Shown here: piece by piece, positions 32,587 through 41,585 of the stretch
Numbering within the stretch: position 1 is the first letter of the stretch
Layout of the letters: the number at the start of each line of letters is the position of its first letter
The notes under the pieces: model-generated
Told to the model about the DNA's origin: nothing
What the model saw: only the letters and a program-made list of their open reading frames with translations
Database searches by the model: none
Translations under genes and position numbers: made by a program
Source: Martelella alba
Lineage (GTDB): Bacteria > Pseudomonadota > Alphaproteobacteria > Rhizobiales > Rhizobiaceae
Assembly: GCF_006516955.1 (NCBI RefSeq)
Contig: NZ_VHLG01000005.1
Coordinates: 90,158-154,157, forward strand
Direction: 5' to 3'
DNA length: 64,000 nt

Positions 32587-33237
32587 TCAGGCCCTCAGTT
32601 CTTCATAGGAAACCATCACATGCTCCCGATAGGCCGGACGCTCCGTCAGGCGCTCGTAATAGGCTTCGACGGCGGGATGCGACGGCCGCTTGATCTCGTC
32701 AGCGGAAAAATAGCGATAGAGCAGATGGCCGAACATGATATCGGCAACGGTCAGATCATCCCCGGCAAGAAAGGGATGGGCGGCAAGTTCGGCCTCGGCG
32801 ATATCGAGAAGCCGGGCGAAATTGGCGACAGCCGCTTCAAGCTTAACAGGATCACGCTCGGCTTCAGGCGTGCGAACGGCAAGCCAGAAGATCGGCATGG
32901 TGAAGGCAGGGGCCACCGTTGCCTTGGCCCACTCGGCCCATTTGTCGACATGGGCGCGGGCGACGGGGTCTTCCGGCCAGAATGGGGCGGCGCCATAACG
33001 GCTGGAAAGATAACGTATGATCGCGGCACTTTCGAATAAGGGCTCACCGTCATCGCCGTCTTTGAGCACCGGCACGAGGCCGTTCGGGTTCATCGCCAGA
33101 AATTCCGGAGTCCTGTTGCCCCCATATTTATGGCCGATATCGGTGCGCTCATAATCGAGCCCAAGTTCGCCGACGGCCCACATCAATGCCTGCACATTGG
33201 ACGATGTCCGCCGGCCCCAGATCTTCAGCATGTTCAT
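32587..33237 (-). CDS. Glutathione S-transferase family protein inside the bet operon
   Basis: A 216-aa soluble GST: thioredoxin-like N-terminal domain with KIWGRRTSSNVQALMWAV and the cis-Pro region NPNGLVPVLKD, then an all-helical C-terminal domain with the N-capping-type string LTVADIMFGHLLYRY. Its start overlaps the betC stop by 4 bp and its stop is 3 bp from betB, so it belongs to the operon. Specific substrate unknown; conjugation or detoxification of a reactive aldehyde is an inference from position only. Confidence 0.9.
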   Translation of the reverse strand: MNMLKIWGRRTSSNVQALMWAVGELGLDYERTDIGHKYGGNRTPEFLAMNPNGLVPVLKDGDDGEPLFESAAIIRYLSSRYGAAPFWPEDPVARAHVDKWAEWAKATVAPAFTMPIFWLAVRTPEAERDPVKLEAAVANFARLLDIAEAELAAHPFLAGDDLTVADIMFGHLLYRYFSADEIKRPSHPAVEAYYERLTERPAYREHVMVSYEELRA

Positions 33238-34760
33238 TCTCCTCGCGGGTAACGCTGCCTGTCTTCAAGCACGTTGAGATTCATGTGATTGCGCATATAG
33301 CGCTCTGATGCCTGTTGCAGCGGCTGGTGGTCCCACGGGTAATAGGCGCCGTTGCGCAGTGCCTCATAGACGACGAGCCGCCTTGCCTGGCTTTCGCGAA
33401 CCGCAGCATCGAGCCGGGCCATATCCCAGCGCTGATCGCGCTGCTGGCGAAAGGCGGCCAACGTTGCCGCATGGGACGGATCGTCTGCCAGATTGACCAT
33501 CTCATGCGGATCAGCCTCAAGGTCGAAGAGCTGGTCGGGATCAAGCGGACAATGGACATATTTCCAGCGCCCGGCGCGGATGCCGACAAGCGGGGCTTCG
33601 GACCCCTCGGCGGCATATTCCATCAGCACAGGCTCTGTCCGGCTTTCGCCGTTCATGATGGGGACAAGGCTTGTCCCATCGCTCCAGGCCGCAAGCGGCG
33701 CAGGGTCGATGTCTGCGAGCGCGCAAAGCGTCGGCAGAATATCGAGGTTTGATGTCGGCGTGTCATGCCGGCCGGCGGCAATGCCGGGACCGGAAATCAT
33801 CAGCGGCACACGGGCCGATCCCTCGCGGAAGCTCATCTTGAACCATAAGCCGCGTTCGCCAAGCATGTCACCGTGATCGGAACAGAACAGAATGACGGTG
33901 TTGTCGCGCATGCCGGTTTTCTCCAGCGTTGCCAGAAGCATGCCGATCTTGTCATCGAGATATGAAATATTGGCGAAATAGGCCCGTCTTGCGCGGCGAA
34001 TGTCATCCGGGGTGATGTTGAAGCTGTCGCAATCCAGCGAGCGGAGCAGGCGGCGCGAATGCGGATCCTGCTCGGCCTCCGGCAATGCACCGACTTCCGG
34101 CTCCAGCGCCGGGCAGTCCTCATAAAGATCCCAATATTGTTTGCGGGCGACATAGGGATCATGCGGATGGGTGAAGGAAACTGTCAGACACCATGGGCGG
34201 CGGTCCTGATCATCGCTCAGGCGCGAAAGCTGGTGCAGTTTCTGATTGGCGAGGAAAGCAACCTCATCGTCATATTCCAGCTGATTGGTGATCTCGGCGG
34301 TTCCAGCCCCCGTGACGGAGCCCATATTGTGATACCACCAGTCGATCCGCTCGCCGGGCTTGCGATAATCGGGCGTCCAGCCGAAATCGGCCGGATAGAC
34401 ATCGGTGGTCAGCCGGTCCTCAAAGCCATGCAACTGATCAGGGCCGACGAAATGCATCTTGCCGGAAAGCGCGGTGTAATAGCCCGCCCGGCGCAGATGA
34501 TGGGCATAGGTCGGAATGTCGGACGCGAATTCAGCCGCGTTGTCATAAACGCGGGTGCGGCTTGGCAGGCTGCCGGCCATGAAGGCAGCACGGGCCGGCG
34601 CGCAAAGCGGTGAGGCGGTGTAGTTGCGGGTGAAGCGGGCGGCATCCTTCGCCAGTGCCTTGAGGTTCGGCGCATGCAGAAAACCGGCTGGATGGTCATC
34701 GAAGAAAGTGCCGTTCAGCTGATCGACCATGATGATGAGGATATCGGGTCTTTTGTTCAT
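33234..34760 (-). CDS. betC: Choline-sulfatase
   Basis: Hydrolyses choline-O-sulfate to choline and sulfate. A 508-aa type I sulfatase with the formylglycine signature Cys-x-Pro-x-Arg at SPLCAPARAAFMAG (Cys53), N-terminal metal Asp (MVDQLNG, Asp13) and the second metal site SDHGDMLGERG (about 295). No signal peptide, consistent with the cytoplasmic rhizobial enzyme; its Cys needs an anaerobic- or FGE-type maturase, absent from the window. It overlaps betI by 4 bp and gst by 4 bp. Confidence 0.96.
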   Translation of the reverse strand: MNKRPDILIIMVDQLNGTFFDDHPAGFLHAPNLKALAKDAARFTRNYTASPLCAPARAAFMAGSLPSRTRVYDNAAEFASDIPTYAHHLRRAGYYTALSGKMHFVGPDQLHGFEDRLTTDVYPADFGWTPDYRKPGERIDWWYHNMGSVTGAGTAEITNQLEYDDEVAFLANQKLHQLSRLSDDQDRRPWCLTVSFTHPHDPYVARKQYWDLYEDCPALEPEVGALPEAEQDPHSRRLLRSLDCDSFNITPDDIRRARRAYFANISYLDDKIGMLLATLEKTGMRDNTVILFCSDHGDMLGERGLWFKMSFREGSARVPLMISGPGIAAGRHDTPTSNLDILPTLCALADIDPAPLAAWSDGTSLVPIMNGESRTEPVLMEYAAEGSEAPLVGIRAGRWKYVHCPLDPDQLFDLEADPHEMVNLADDPSHAATLAAFRQQRDQRWDMARLDAAVRESQARRLVVYEALRNGAYYPWDHQPLQQASERYMRNHMNLNVLEDRQRYPRGE

Positions 34761-35362
34761 GCGCGGGCATTTTCCTTGGCTGTGCTGCCGGCCAGCTGGA
34801 TATCGACATAGTTTTCCAGAAGCTGAACCGCGTCCGAACGATTGCGGACCGGGCTTTCAAGACTATGAGCGATATAGAGCCCGTCGACCATGGCGGCGAT
34901 GCCCTCGGCAATAAAGCTGGCCTTGTGCGCGGGTGCGAGCGCACCAAGGACGAAGCGCAGATTGGACCGTGTCCGGCGGGCATAGGCCGAGAACAGGCGT
35001 GCGATTTCCGGATTTTCCTTCGCACTCGCAAAAAAGACCAGCCAGACGGAAATCGCTTCCGTGGTGAAATGTTTTTCGGAAAAACAGGCATTGGCGAAGG
35101 CTGAAAGTTTTTGTCTGGGGGTGTCTGCCTGGCGTGATGCCAGCAGCAGATCGGCCCGGTATTCAGCCAGAAGGCTTGTGAATGTGGCGAGGATCAACTG
35201 TTCCTTGGACTGGAAATAGAAATGCGCAAGCCCCGGCGATACAGCCGCTGCCCGTGCAATTTCAGCCATCGTGACCTTCAGCGAACCGCTCGTGGCAATG
35301 CATTGGCGGGCGGCAGCGATCAGATCCTGACGCCGCATCTTTTCCATTCCGAGTTTCGGCAT
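34757..35362 (-). CDS. betI: BetI, TetR-family repressor of the bet operon
   Basis: A 201-aa choline-responsive repressor. The N-terminus MPKLGMEKMRRQDLIAAAR and HTH TMAEIARAAAVSPGLAHFYF match BetI, and the whole length is typical. It is the first gene of betI-betC-gst-betB-betA. A pseudo-palindrome 40 bp upstream of the start is the likely operator, so repression is probably autogenous and relieved by choline. Confidence 0.95.
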   Translation of the reverse strand: MPKLGMEKMRRQDLIAAARQCIATSGSLKVTMAEIARAAAVSPGLAHFYFQSKEQLILATFTSLLAEYRADLLLASRQADTPRQKLSAFANACFSEKHFTTEAISVWLVFFASAKENPEIARLFSAYARRTRSNLRFVLGALAPAHKASFIAEGIAAMVDGLYIAHSLESPVRNRSDAVQLLENYVDIQLAGSTAKENARA

Positions 35363-35707
35363 GATCTCTCCTGTTTGGCCGCCACGGCGAGGATAGTGTT
35401 TTTAATTGACTAATCAATCAAAAAAACCGAAGTAATCTTCAACCTGTCTAACGGTATGATTGACGCAGTGCCGCAACCGGCTCACCCTCGCCCATGGCTG
35501 CACACCGTTCTTTTATGATCGAGATCAACGAGGGGCTTGTTCAGTCTGTTAGATCAGGGCAGGGAAGGGCTCCAAGACCTTCCCTGCAAGCTTCCCGACC
35601 TTGTTGCCGGATCACGCCATTTTGTTTCGCGAATGGTGCTGGCAGGATTGGGACACGCTTTCACGATATTCATGCGCCTGCCGGCGCGATCGAAAAGAGC
35701 CAAGAAC
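35363..35707. other. Divergent intergenic region betI / formate-nitrite channel
   Basis: Holds the BetI operator (35402-35421) and an inverted repeat CAGGGAAGG / CCTTCCCTG (35560-35568 / 35578-35586) in what may be the 5' leader of the channel gene. The frame upstream of 35708 is open to 35537 but the residues do not match the channel family, so I treat it as leader. Confidence 0.5.
35402..35421. promoter_or_regulatory. Probable BetI operator
   Basis: TTAATTGACTAATCAATCAA, in which 16 of 20 positions agree with its reverse complement; half-sites ATTGA / TCAAT resemble the TTGATTG-type BetI box of E. coli. It lies 40 bp upstream of betI and would overlap the operon promoter. Confidence 0.65.
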
Positions 35708-36571
35708 ATGCAAAATCAGAGTTTCGATTTGTTTCCGCCGCATGAAATGGCCCGCAAGGCCGAAGACATTGGCGTTGCCAAGGTTCACAAGGACAACCTG
35801 TCCTGTTTCGTCTCCGCCATGACTGCGGGGGCCTTCATCGGTATCGCTTTTGTCTTCTATACCGTCGTGACGACGGATAATGGCGCGATGGGCTGGGGCG
35901 CGAACAAGTTTATCGGCGGTCTCGCCTTCTCTCTCGGTCTGATGCTTGTCGTCGTCAACGGCGGCGATCTGTTTACCTCAACCGTGCTGACCGTCGTGGC
36001 CAAGGCCAGCGGCAAGATTACCTGGGGCGAACTCGGCAAGAACTGGCTGATCGTCTACGCCGGAAATTTCGTCGGCGCCTTCGGTCTCGTCATCATCATG
36101 CAGCTTGCCAAGCATTGGGAAAGCGACAGCGGTCTTCTCGGGATCAATTACATGGCAATCGCCCAGCACAAGCTGCATCACAGCTTCATTCAGGCCGTTG
36201 CACTGGGGGCCATGTGTAACGTGCTCGTTTGCCTTGGTGTCTGGATGTCTTATGCCGGACGCAGCCTGACGGACAAGCTTCTTGCCGTGGTGCTGCCGGT
36301 TGCCATGTTCGTTGCCTCTGGCTTTGAGCACTGCGTCGCCAACATGTTCCAGATTCCAATGGCCATTTTGACGCGGCACTTGGCCGGGCCTGAGTTCTGG
36401 GCCGCCAGCGGTGCCGATCCGGCGAATTTTGCCGATCTCACCTGGGCTAATTTTGTTCTCCACAATCTGATCCCTGTCACCATCGGCAATATTATCGGTG
36501 GTGGCGTGATTGTCGGGCTTGCCTATTGGGTGATCTATCTGCGGCCCAGTGTGCGTGATGCTGCACATTAG
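35708..36571 (+). CDS. Formate/nitrite transporter (FNT/FocA family)
   Basis: A 287-aa inner-membrane pentameric channel for formate, nitrite or related monovalent acids. Six hydrophobic segments are visible, starting with AMTAGAFIGIAFVFYTVV; family strings are NGGDLFTSTVL, NWLIVYAGNFVGA, LGAMCNVLVCLGVWM and SGFEHCVANMF (with the channel His) and NLIPVTIGNIIGG. The frame opens 57 codons earlier, but MQNQSFDLFPPHEMARKAED is the normal family N-terminus. No formate dehydrogenase or nitrite reductase is adjacent to fix the substrate. Confidence 0.93.
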   Translation: MQNQSFDLFPPHEMARKAEDIGVAKVHKDNLSCFVSAMTAGAFIGIAFVFYTVVTTDNGAMGWGANKFIGGLAFSLGLMLVVVNGGDLFTSTVLTVVAKASGKITWGELGKNWLIVYAGNFVGAFGLVIIMQLAKHWESDSGLLGINYMAIAQHKLHHSFIQAVALGAMCNVLVCLGVWMSYAGRSLTDKLLAVVLPVAMFVASGFEHCVANMFQIPMAILTRHLAGPEFWAASGADPANFADLTWANFVLHNLIPVTIGNIIGGGVIVGLAYWVIYLRPSVRDAAH

Positions 36572-36735
36572 GCCGGTTTCAGGTTAGCGCAAATGCCTCA
36601 TAATTCAGCCCTGCACACATTTCAGTGGATCGGTGGGGCTGAAACGCTTGCAGAAAGACTCAGTCCGGTTGATTCGTCTCTGGTTCGCACCTAGTGTGAT
36701 CGCTATAAATGGCCAGAAGGAAAGGAATAATCGCG

Positions 36736-37293
36736 ATGGTCTTTCTCGAGGAGGAAAAACCGGAAATCTTGCCGATACAGAAACGCTGGGGCTGGATCCT
36801 TGCATTTGGCTTGATTTTGCTTGGTTTCAGCATCGTTCTGATCGCCAATCTGTTCGTTGCAACCATTGCGTCCGTTGTCTTTTTCGGTGTCATGATTATG
36901 CTGGCTGGCGTCTTCCATCTGGTGCAGCTGATGCACGCCAAGGTGCGCGGACAGATGATATTCTGGGCGGCAACCGGGATATTGTACATTCTGGCTGGCA
37001 TATTCGTGATCTACAATCCGGTGATGGCCTCGCGACTTTTCACGGTGATCATCGGTGTCTCTCTGGCCGTGGCTGGAGGCTTCCGGCTCTATCTCGGCAT
37101 GTCGTTCAAGCCCGTGCAGGGCTGGGGCTGGCTGGTTTTCTCCGGCCTTGTCCTGCTTTTGAGCGCCATCATGATCGCATCGGATTTTGCGCATAGTTCG
37201 CTGTGGCTGCTTGGCCTGTTTGTCGCGGTCGATTTTCTCGTCTACGGCATTTCGCTGGTCGTTTTCGCGCTCTCGATCAAGCCGACCAACTGA
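36736..37293 (+). CDS. HdeD-family (DUF308) membrane protein
   Basis: A small membrane protein of about 185 aa with six predicted segments arranged as three pairs (GWILAFGLILLGFSIVLIAN, ASVVFFGVMIMLAGVFHLV, and others), like E. coli HdeD, which is linked to acid resistance. ATG 36736 has AAGGA 9 nt upstream; an in-frame ATG at 36709 is the alternative. A strong terminator follows at 37323. Specific role unknown. Confidence 0.85.
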   Translation: MVFLEEEKPEILPIQKRWGWILAFGLILLGFSIVLIANLFVATIASVVFFGVMIMLAGVFHLVQLMHAKVRGQMIFWAATGILYILAGIFVIYNPVMASRLFTVIIGVSLAVAGGFRLYLGMSFKPVQGWGWLVFSGLVLLLSAIMIASDFAHSSLWLLGLFVAVDFLVYGISLVVFALSIKPTN

Positions 37294-37322
37294 CGTTTTT
37301 GTCTCGATATTACCTGTTTTCA

Positions 37323-37347
37323 GGGGCGCCCTCGCGGCGCCCCTTTT
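37323..37347 (+). terminator. Intrinsic terminator after the HdeD-like gene
   Basis: Perfect 8-bp stem GGGGCGCC / GGCGCCCC with loop CTCGC followed by TTTT, 29 bp after the stop at 37293. It carries no inserted repeat, so it shows what an unoccupied terminator looks like here. Confidence 0.85.
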
Positions 37348-37463
37348 GCATGGCCACTCTGCCGGGATAAGGCTTGCGACAGATTGACGGTTCGCCTTGG
37401 CGGTCAAAACTGCTAGCAATGACAAAACGCCAAATCAGACCGATCGCGGGAAGGGAGACAATC

Positions 37464-38465
37464 ATGGCTCATGATGGATCGATGCGTTATGTGACGCTGA
37501 AGGGATTCGGCGATCCCGACGTCATGCAGATCGTGAGCGGACCAAAGCCGACCCCTGGTGCAAATGATGTCCTGGTCAGGGTGGCAGCTGCGGGTGTCAA
37601 TCGTCCAGATGTTGCCCAGCGGCAGGGCAATTATCCGCCCCCGCCCGGCGCGAGCCCGGTTCTGGGGCTGGAAGTGGCGGGTAGCATTGTAGCCGTTGGC
37701 AGCGCCGTAACCCGCTTTTCTGCCGGAGATCAGGTCTGCGGTCTGGCCAATGGCGGCGGCTATGCTGAATATTGTGTGCTGCCGGCGGGTCAGGTTCTGC
37801 CGATCCCCGAAGGCATGGATATGCTGGCCGCCGCCGCTTTACCCGAGACCTTCTTCACCGTCTGGGCCAATCTGTTCCAGATGGCCGGACTGACCGAGGG
37901 TGAGAGTGTGCTGATCCATGGCGGTACCAGCGGTATCGGCACGACCGCGATCCAGCTTGCACGCGCCTTCGGGGCAACCGTTTTCGCGACCGCTGGCTCG
38001 GAAGAGAAATGCGAAGCCTGCCTTAGGCTCGGCGCTGACGTGGCGATCAATTACAAACGGCAGGATTTTGTCGACGTCATCAAGGATAAAACGGACAGGC
38101 GCGGCGTCGACGTTGTGCTTGACATGATCGGCGCGAGCTATTTCCAGCGCAATCTTTCCGCGCTTGCCAAGGACGGCTGCCTTTCCATCATCGCCTTTTT
38201 GGGCGGTGCACGGGCGGAAAATGTTAATCTGGCGCCCATTATGCTCAAGCGGTTGACCATTACCGGGTCTGCCATGCGGCCGCGCAGCGAAGAGGAAAAG
38301 CAGGCCATTCGTGATGAGCTTGAAGCCCAGGTCTGGCCGCTTCTTGCATCAGGGCAAGTCGCGCCGGTGATCCACAAGGTCTTTGCCCTTGAGGATGTCG
38401 CCGCCGCCCATCAGCTGATGGAGGAAAGCAGCCATATCGGCAAGCTGGTTCTCAGCTTGGCGTGA
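37464..38465 (+). CDS. NAD(P)H:quinone oxidoreductase, zinc-type alcohol dehydrogenase superfamily
   Basis: A 333-aa medium-chain reductase of the QOR/PIG3 type: N-terminal GroES-like domain ([32 protein letters not shown]) and Rossmann domain with the nucleotide motif [16 protein letters not shown] (about 150-165). The zinc-ligand set of alcohol dehydrogenases is absent, as normal for quinone reductases. ATG 37464 has AAGGGAG 6-7 nt upstream; the frame open to 37374 is discarded. Probably reduces quinones or reactive enones with NADPH. Confidence 0.92.
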   Translation: MAHDGSMRYVTLKGFGDPDVMQIVSGPKPTPGANDVLVRVAAAGVNRPDVAQRQGNYPPPPGASPVLGLEVAGSIVAVGSAVTRFSAGDQVCGLANGGGYAEYCVLPAGQVLPIPEGMDMLAAAALPETFFTVWANLFQMAGLTEGESVLIHGGTSGIGTTAIQLARAFGATVFATAGSEEKCEACLRLGADVAINYKRQDFVDVIKDKTDRRGVDVVLDMIGASYFQRNLSALAKDGCLSIIAFLGGARAENVNLAPIMLKRLTITGSAMRPRSEEEKQAIRDELEAQVWPLLASGQVAPVIHKVFALEDVAAAHQLMEESSHIGKLVLSLA

Positions 38466-38554
38466 GGCTGAGCCGGGGCAGGTGCGAAACCTGCTTGCGA
38501 GGCGCGCGTGAACGTGGCAAATGCCAGTCTTCAAGGCCATGAGGAGAGATGCCG

Positions 38555-39550
38555 ATGTCCAATCCTGTTCTGGTTGAAGTTACGCGTGGCACGCTTGTCG
38601 AGAGCCGGCATCGTGGCATGATTGCCGTCGTTGATGGTGATGGCGGCCTGGTCTATTCGGCGGGAGATGTTGACGCGGCGGTCTTTCCGCGCTCTGCCTG
38701 TAAGGCTATTCAGGCTCTGTCGGTTGTTGAAAGCGGGGCGGCGGATTATTACGGTTTTACGGATCGTGAAATCGCCTTGTCATCGTCTTCGCATTCCGGT
38801 GAGGATGCGCATGTCGTGCTGGCTCAGGCCATGCTGGAAAAGGCTGGCCGCTCAGTCATGGATCTTGAATGCGGGGCACACTGGTCGTCGGATCAGACGA
38901 CGCTGATCCATCAGGCCCGGACCATGGATCGTCCGAATGCGCTCTGCAACAATTGTTCCGGCAAACATGCTGGCTTCATCTGTTCCTGCTGTCATCAGGA
39001 CATCGATCCGCGCGGCTATATCGACTATGACCATCCGCTTCAGCGCGAACTGCGCGCGACGATGGAAGAAGTGACTGGCGCAATCGTTGGTGTTGACAAT
39101 TGCGGTACGGATGGCTGCTCAATCCCCACCTATGCCATTCCGCTCAAGGCGCTGGCGCATGGATTTGCCCGGCTGGCGACTGGAAACGGTCTTGGTGCCG
39201 TGCGGGCGGCTGCGGGCAAGCGGATCTTGAGCGCCTGCATGGCTGAGCCCTTCTATGTGGCCGGAACCGGCCGGGCTTGCACAGAGCTGATGGAAATCGC
39301 ACCGGGGCGCCTTTATGCCAAGACGGGCGCTGAAGGCGTGTTCTGCGCCGCCATCCCCGAGCAGGGCATCGGCATTGCACTCAAATGTGAAGACGGCACC
39401 ACCCGGGCAGCCGAGGCCATGGTGGCCGGGGTGCTGGCGCGCTATTTCGATGGTGATATCGCTGCAGCCCTGCGTGCCCGGGCGATGACGGTGATGAAAA
39501 ACTGGAATGGCCTTGCCGTTGGTGAAATCCGGGCTGTGCTTCCGGCCTGA
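38555..39550 (+). CDS. L-asparaginase, Rhizobium etli AnsA (ReAV) type
   Basis: Hydrolyses asparagine to aspartate and ammonia. This class (asparaginase II family, unrelated to the E. coli enzymes) uses a Ser-Lys tandem and a metal site. From this start, Ser47 and Lys50 lie in RSACKAI, a second Ser in SSSSHSGE (about 79), and the metal-site residues Cys134 and Lys137 in CNNCSGKHAG, Asp186 and Cys188 in GVDNCGTDGC, all at positions within one residue of those known in the R. etli enzyme. The ATG at 38555 has AGGAGA at good spacing; the ATG at 38549 is too close to it. Confidence 0.93.
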   Translation: MSNPVLVEVTRGTLVESRHRGMIAVVDGDGGLVYSAGDVDAAVFPRSACKAIQALSVVESGAADYYGFTDREIALSSSSHSGEDAHVVLAQAMLEKAGRSVMDLECGAHWSSDQTTLIHQARTMDRPNALCNNCSGKHAGFICSCCHQDIDPRGYIDYDHPLQRELRATMEEVTGAIVGVDNCGTDGCSIPTYAIPLKALAHGFARLATGNGLGAVRAAAGKRILSACMAEPFYVAGTGRACTELMEIAPGRLYAKTGAEGVFCAAIPEQGIGIALKCEDGTTRAAEAMVAGVLARYFDGDIAAALRARAMTVMKNWNGLAVGEIRAVLPA

Positions 39551-39605
39551 ACACTGGGAGGCAGTACTGGCCGGAAGCCATCAGATCGGTGCTTTTCAGC
39601 CGGCT

Positions 39606-40451
39606 TCAGCCAAGAAAAGCCCGTGCGGCGGTAAGCAGGATCCTCCTCCGCCGCCGTTGGCTCCGTCCGGGCTTGTTCCAGCCCTCAAAGGCGACGAAAT
39701 CATAGCCGCGATTGATCAGCCGCGCCGCGCGGCTCTGGGTGAATTCGGGTTTGACGAATAGCCGGTACCCATCCCTTGTCCAGCGTCTGTTGCTATAGGC
39801 CATCGCCGCGCGGTGGTGCGCATCCATATAGGTGCCGATCAGCTCATATTCGCTGAAGCCGGAATTCTCGCGGAAATCGATCGAGTGGATGATCGCCTGT
39901 TCCGGGTTGAGGCCGCCGCTCCCTTGCGCGATGTCGCTCAGAAGCGTCTTGAGCCACACCGCACGGAATGGCAGGCATTGGGCGATGAAGGAGTGGCTGA
40001 CACGTCGTTTCATGCCCGTCAGCCGTTCAATATTGTCGAAATAGGGCTGATGAAATTCATCTGACTTGTAGATCAGCAGGCGGCCCGCTTCATCGGTGAA
40101 ATCCAGGGGGGCGAGCGGAACGGTGTCCGCATCCCAGATCACCACAAGTGCGTCATCATCACAGCGAGCCGAAAAGGAGATCTTCAGCAATTGCTGCAGA
40201 TACCAGCCGAAGCGCTTCGACCCGGCATCGGTAACGGCATCGCGCAGCATGTCAAGGTAGGGTGCCGCGATCGGTCCCTCGGCAATGACATCGTAGGCTT
40301 CAGGCGATTCCTGGCGGAACAGTTCTACTGCGTCATCGGGAACGATCACGCAATAACGCCGGGCTTTGATATATTTGATCGCCATTTTGGCTGTGAAGCG
40401 CCAGACCTTGATGTCTCGCGCTGAACAGACGCTGACGAGCGTATCAATCAT
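39606..40451 (-). CDS. DUF6492-like protein, possible glycosyltransferase
   Basis: A protein of about 281 aa with no signal peptide. The string ALVVIWDADTVPLAPLDF (about 125-142 from this start) has the Asp-x-Asp arrangement of metal-dependent nucleotide-sugar transferases, and the fold pattern matches DUF6492 proteins found near polysaccharide genes. The C-terminus is strongly basic (SQRRRRRILL). The frame is open to 40580 but would overlap ohrR; ATG 40451 is preferred. It is a lone gene, so substrate is unknown. Confidence 0.75.
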   Translation of the reverse strand: MIDTLVSVCSARDIKVWRFTAKMAIKYIKARRYCVIVPDDAVELFRQESPEAYDVIAEGPIAAPYLDMLRDAVTDAGSKRFGWYLQQLLKISFSARCDDDALVVIWDADTVPLAPLDFTDEAGRLLIYKSDEFHQPYFDNIERLTGMKRRVSHSFIAQCLPFRAVWLKTLLSDIAQGSGGLNPEQAIIHSIDFRENSGFSEYELIGTYMDAHHRAAMAYSNRRWTRDGYRLFVKPEFTQSRAARLINRGYDFVAFEGWNKPGRSQRRRRRILLTAARAFLG

Positions 40452-40518
40452 TTCCAACGCTCTATACCTATTCCGCTGTTGCCGCTCTTGGGGTGTATGC
40501 CAACGCCGCAAGCCGGTA

Positions 40519-40977
40519 TCAGCCTCTGAGTTGGGCGGACAATAAGTTGAGCCGATTGAGCAAGTCAACGGCGTCTTCACGGGTGCATCCGGTTTTCTTG
40601 CCGATCGCCGCGGCGACCGTTTCGGCCTGCTTTTGAAGTGCCTTGCCTTCGGGCGTCAGCGAAATAACGACCCTGCGCTCATCACCCTCTGCGCGCTTGC
40701 GGGCGATGCGGCCGGCGACCTCCAATCGCTTCAAAAGCGGCGACAGCGTGCCCGAATCGAGGCCAAGGCGCTGGCCGATTTCGTTGACGCTAAGCGTGTC
40801 GTTCTCCCACAGAACCAGCATGACCAGATATTGCGGATAGGTCAGGCCAAGTGGAGCCAGCAGCGGTTTATAGGCATGCGCGAAGGCGTGGGCCGCCGCA
40901 TAGACAGAAAAGCAGATCTGGTTGTCCAGATGCATCATTTCGGCAATCGAGGGCGTATCGTTTTCATCTGTGTTCAT
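40519..40977 (-). CDS. ohrR: OhrR, organic-hydroperoxide-sensing MarR repressor
   Basis: A 152-aa MarR-type repressor. From the ATG at 40977 the peroxide-sensing cysteine is Cys22 (HLDNQICFSVYAAAHAF), the position known in Xanthomonas OhrR, which supports this start over 41013. The winged helix is NEIGQRLGLDSGTLSPLLKRLE. It is divergent from ohr, with an inverted repeat between them; oxidation of Cys22 by organic peroxides should release the repressor and induce ohr. Confidence 0.93.
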   Translation of the reverse strand: MNTDENDTPSIAEMMHLDNQICFSVYAAAHAFAHAYKPLLAPLGLTYPQYLVMLVLWENDTLSVNEIGQRLGLDSGTLSPLLKRLEVAGRIARKRAEGDERRVVISLTPEGKALQKQAETVAAAIGKKTGCTREDAVDLLNRLNLLSAQLRG

Positions 40978-41007
40978 GGTGCCATCATAGCAGAAAAATA
41001 ATATTGT

Positions 41008-41026
41008 GCGCAATTTAATTTTGCGC
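41008..41026. promoter_or_regulatory. Probable OhrR operator between ohrR and ohr
   Basis: GCGCAA / TTGCGC arms separated by the AT-rich spacer TTTAATT, in the divergent interval between the ohrR start (40977) and the ohr start (41130). The AATTTAATT core resembles OhrR boxes of other alphaproteobacteria and Xanthomonas. Confidence 0.7.
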
Positions 41027-41129
41027 TATATAATATTTCCAACGCCGGATGGAACGATCTGCCGTTTGAGGCGTAACGCAATCAGACAGTTACAACGGCC
41101 GGAAGGCTGGAGACGAAAGGACGAAGAAC

Positions 41130-41558
41130 ATGATCAAGGCGCTCTATACGACCAAAGCAACATCCAAGGGTGGCCGCGAAGGGGTCGCAAAGTCCGAAGA
41201 CGGCAATCTTGAGGTCAAACTCGTTTTGCCAAAGGAAATGGGGGGCGCTGGTGGTGATGGCACCAATCCGGAGCAGCTTTTCGCAGCTGGCTATTCGGCC
41301 TGCTTCCATTCGGCGCTTCGCAATGTCGCCATGCGCGAAAAGATCAAGCTGACGGATGACACCGCCGTGACCGCGACGGTCAGCGTCGGTCCGCGTGATG
41401 ACGGGCAGGGCTTTGGCATCGACGTGGCGCTCACAGTGTCCATTCCGGGTCTTGACCGCGATGTGGCGGAAGATCTGGCCAAGAAGGCGCATATCGTCTG
41501 CCCCTACAGCCATGCATTGCGCGTCAGCTATGAGGTTCCGGTCGGTCTTGCTGACTGA
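41130..41558 (+). CDS. ohr: Organic hydroperoxide resistance protein Ohr
   Basis: A 142-aa thiol peroxidase of the Ohr/OsmC family that detoxifies organic and lipid hydroperoxides using lipoylated protein reductants. Both catalytic cysteines are present: Cys58 in GYSACFHSAL and Cys124 in HIVCPYSHAL, with the conserved Arg (GGREG, about 16) and Glu48 (NPEQLF). Divergent from ohrR. Its terminator hairpin is split by repeat C. Confidence 0.96.
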   Translation: MIKALYTTKATSKGGREGVAKSEDGNLEVKLVLPKEMGGAGGDGTNPEQLFAAGYSACFHSALRNVAMREKIKLTDDTAVTATVSVGPRDDGQGFGIDVALTVSIPGLDRDVAEDLAKKAHIVCPYSHALRVSYEVPVGLAD

Positions 41559-41585
41559 AGATCTGAAACGCTCAGTTTGTGAGGG

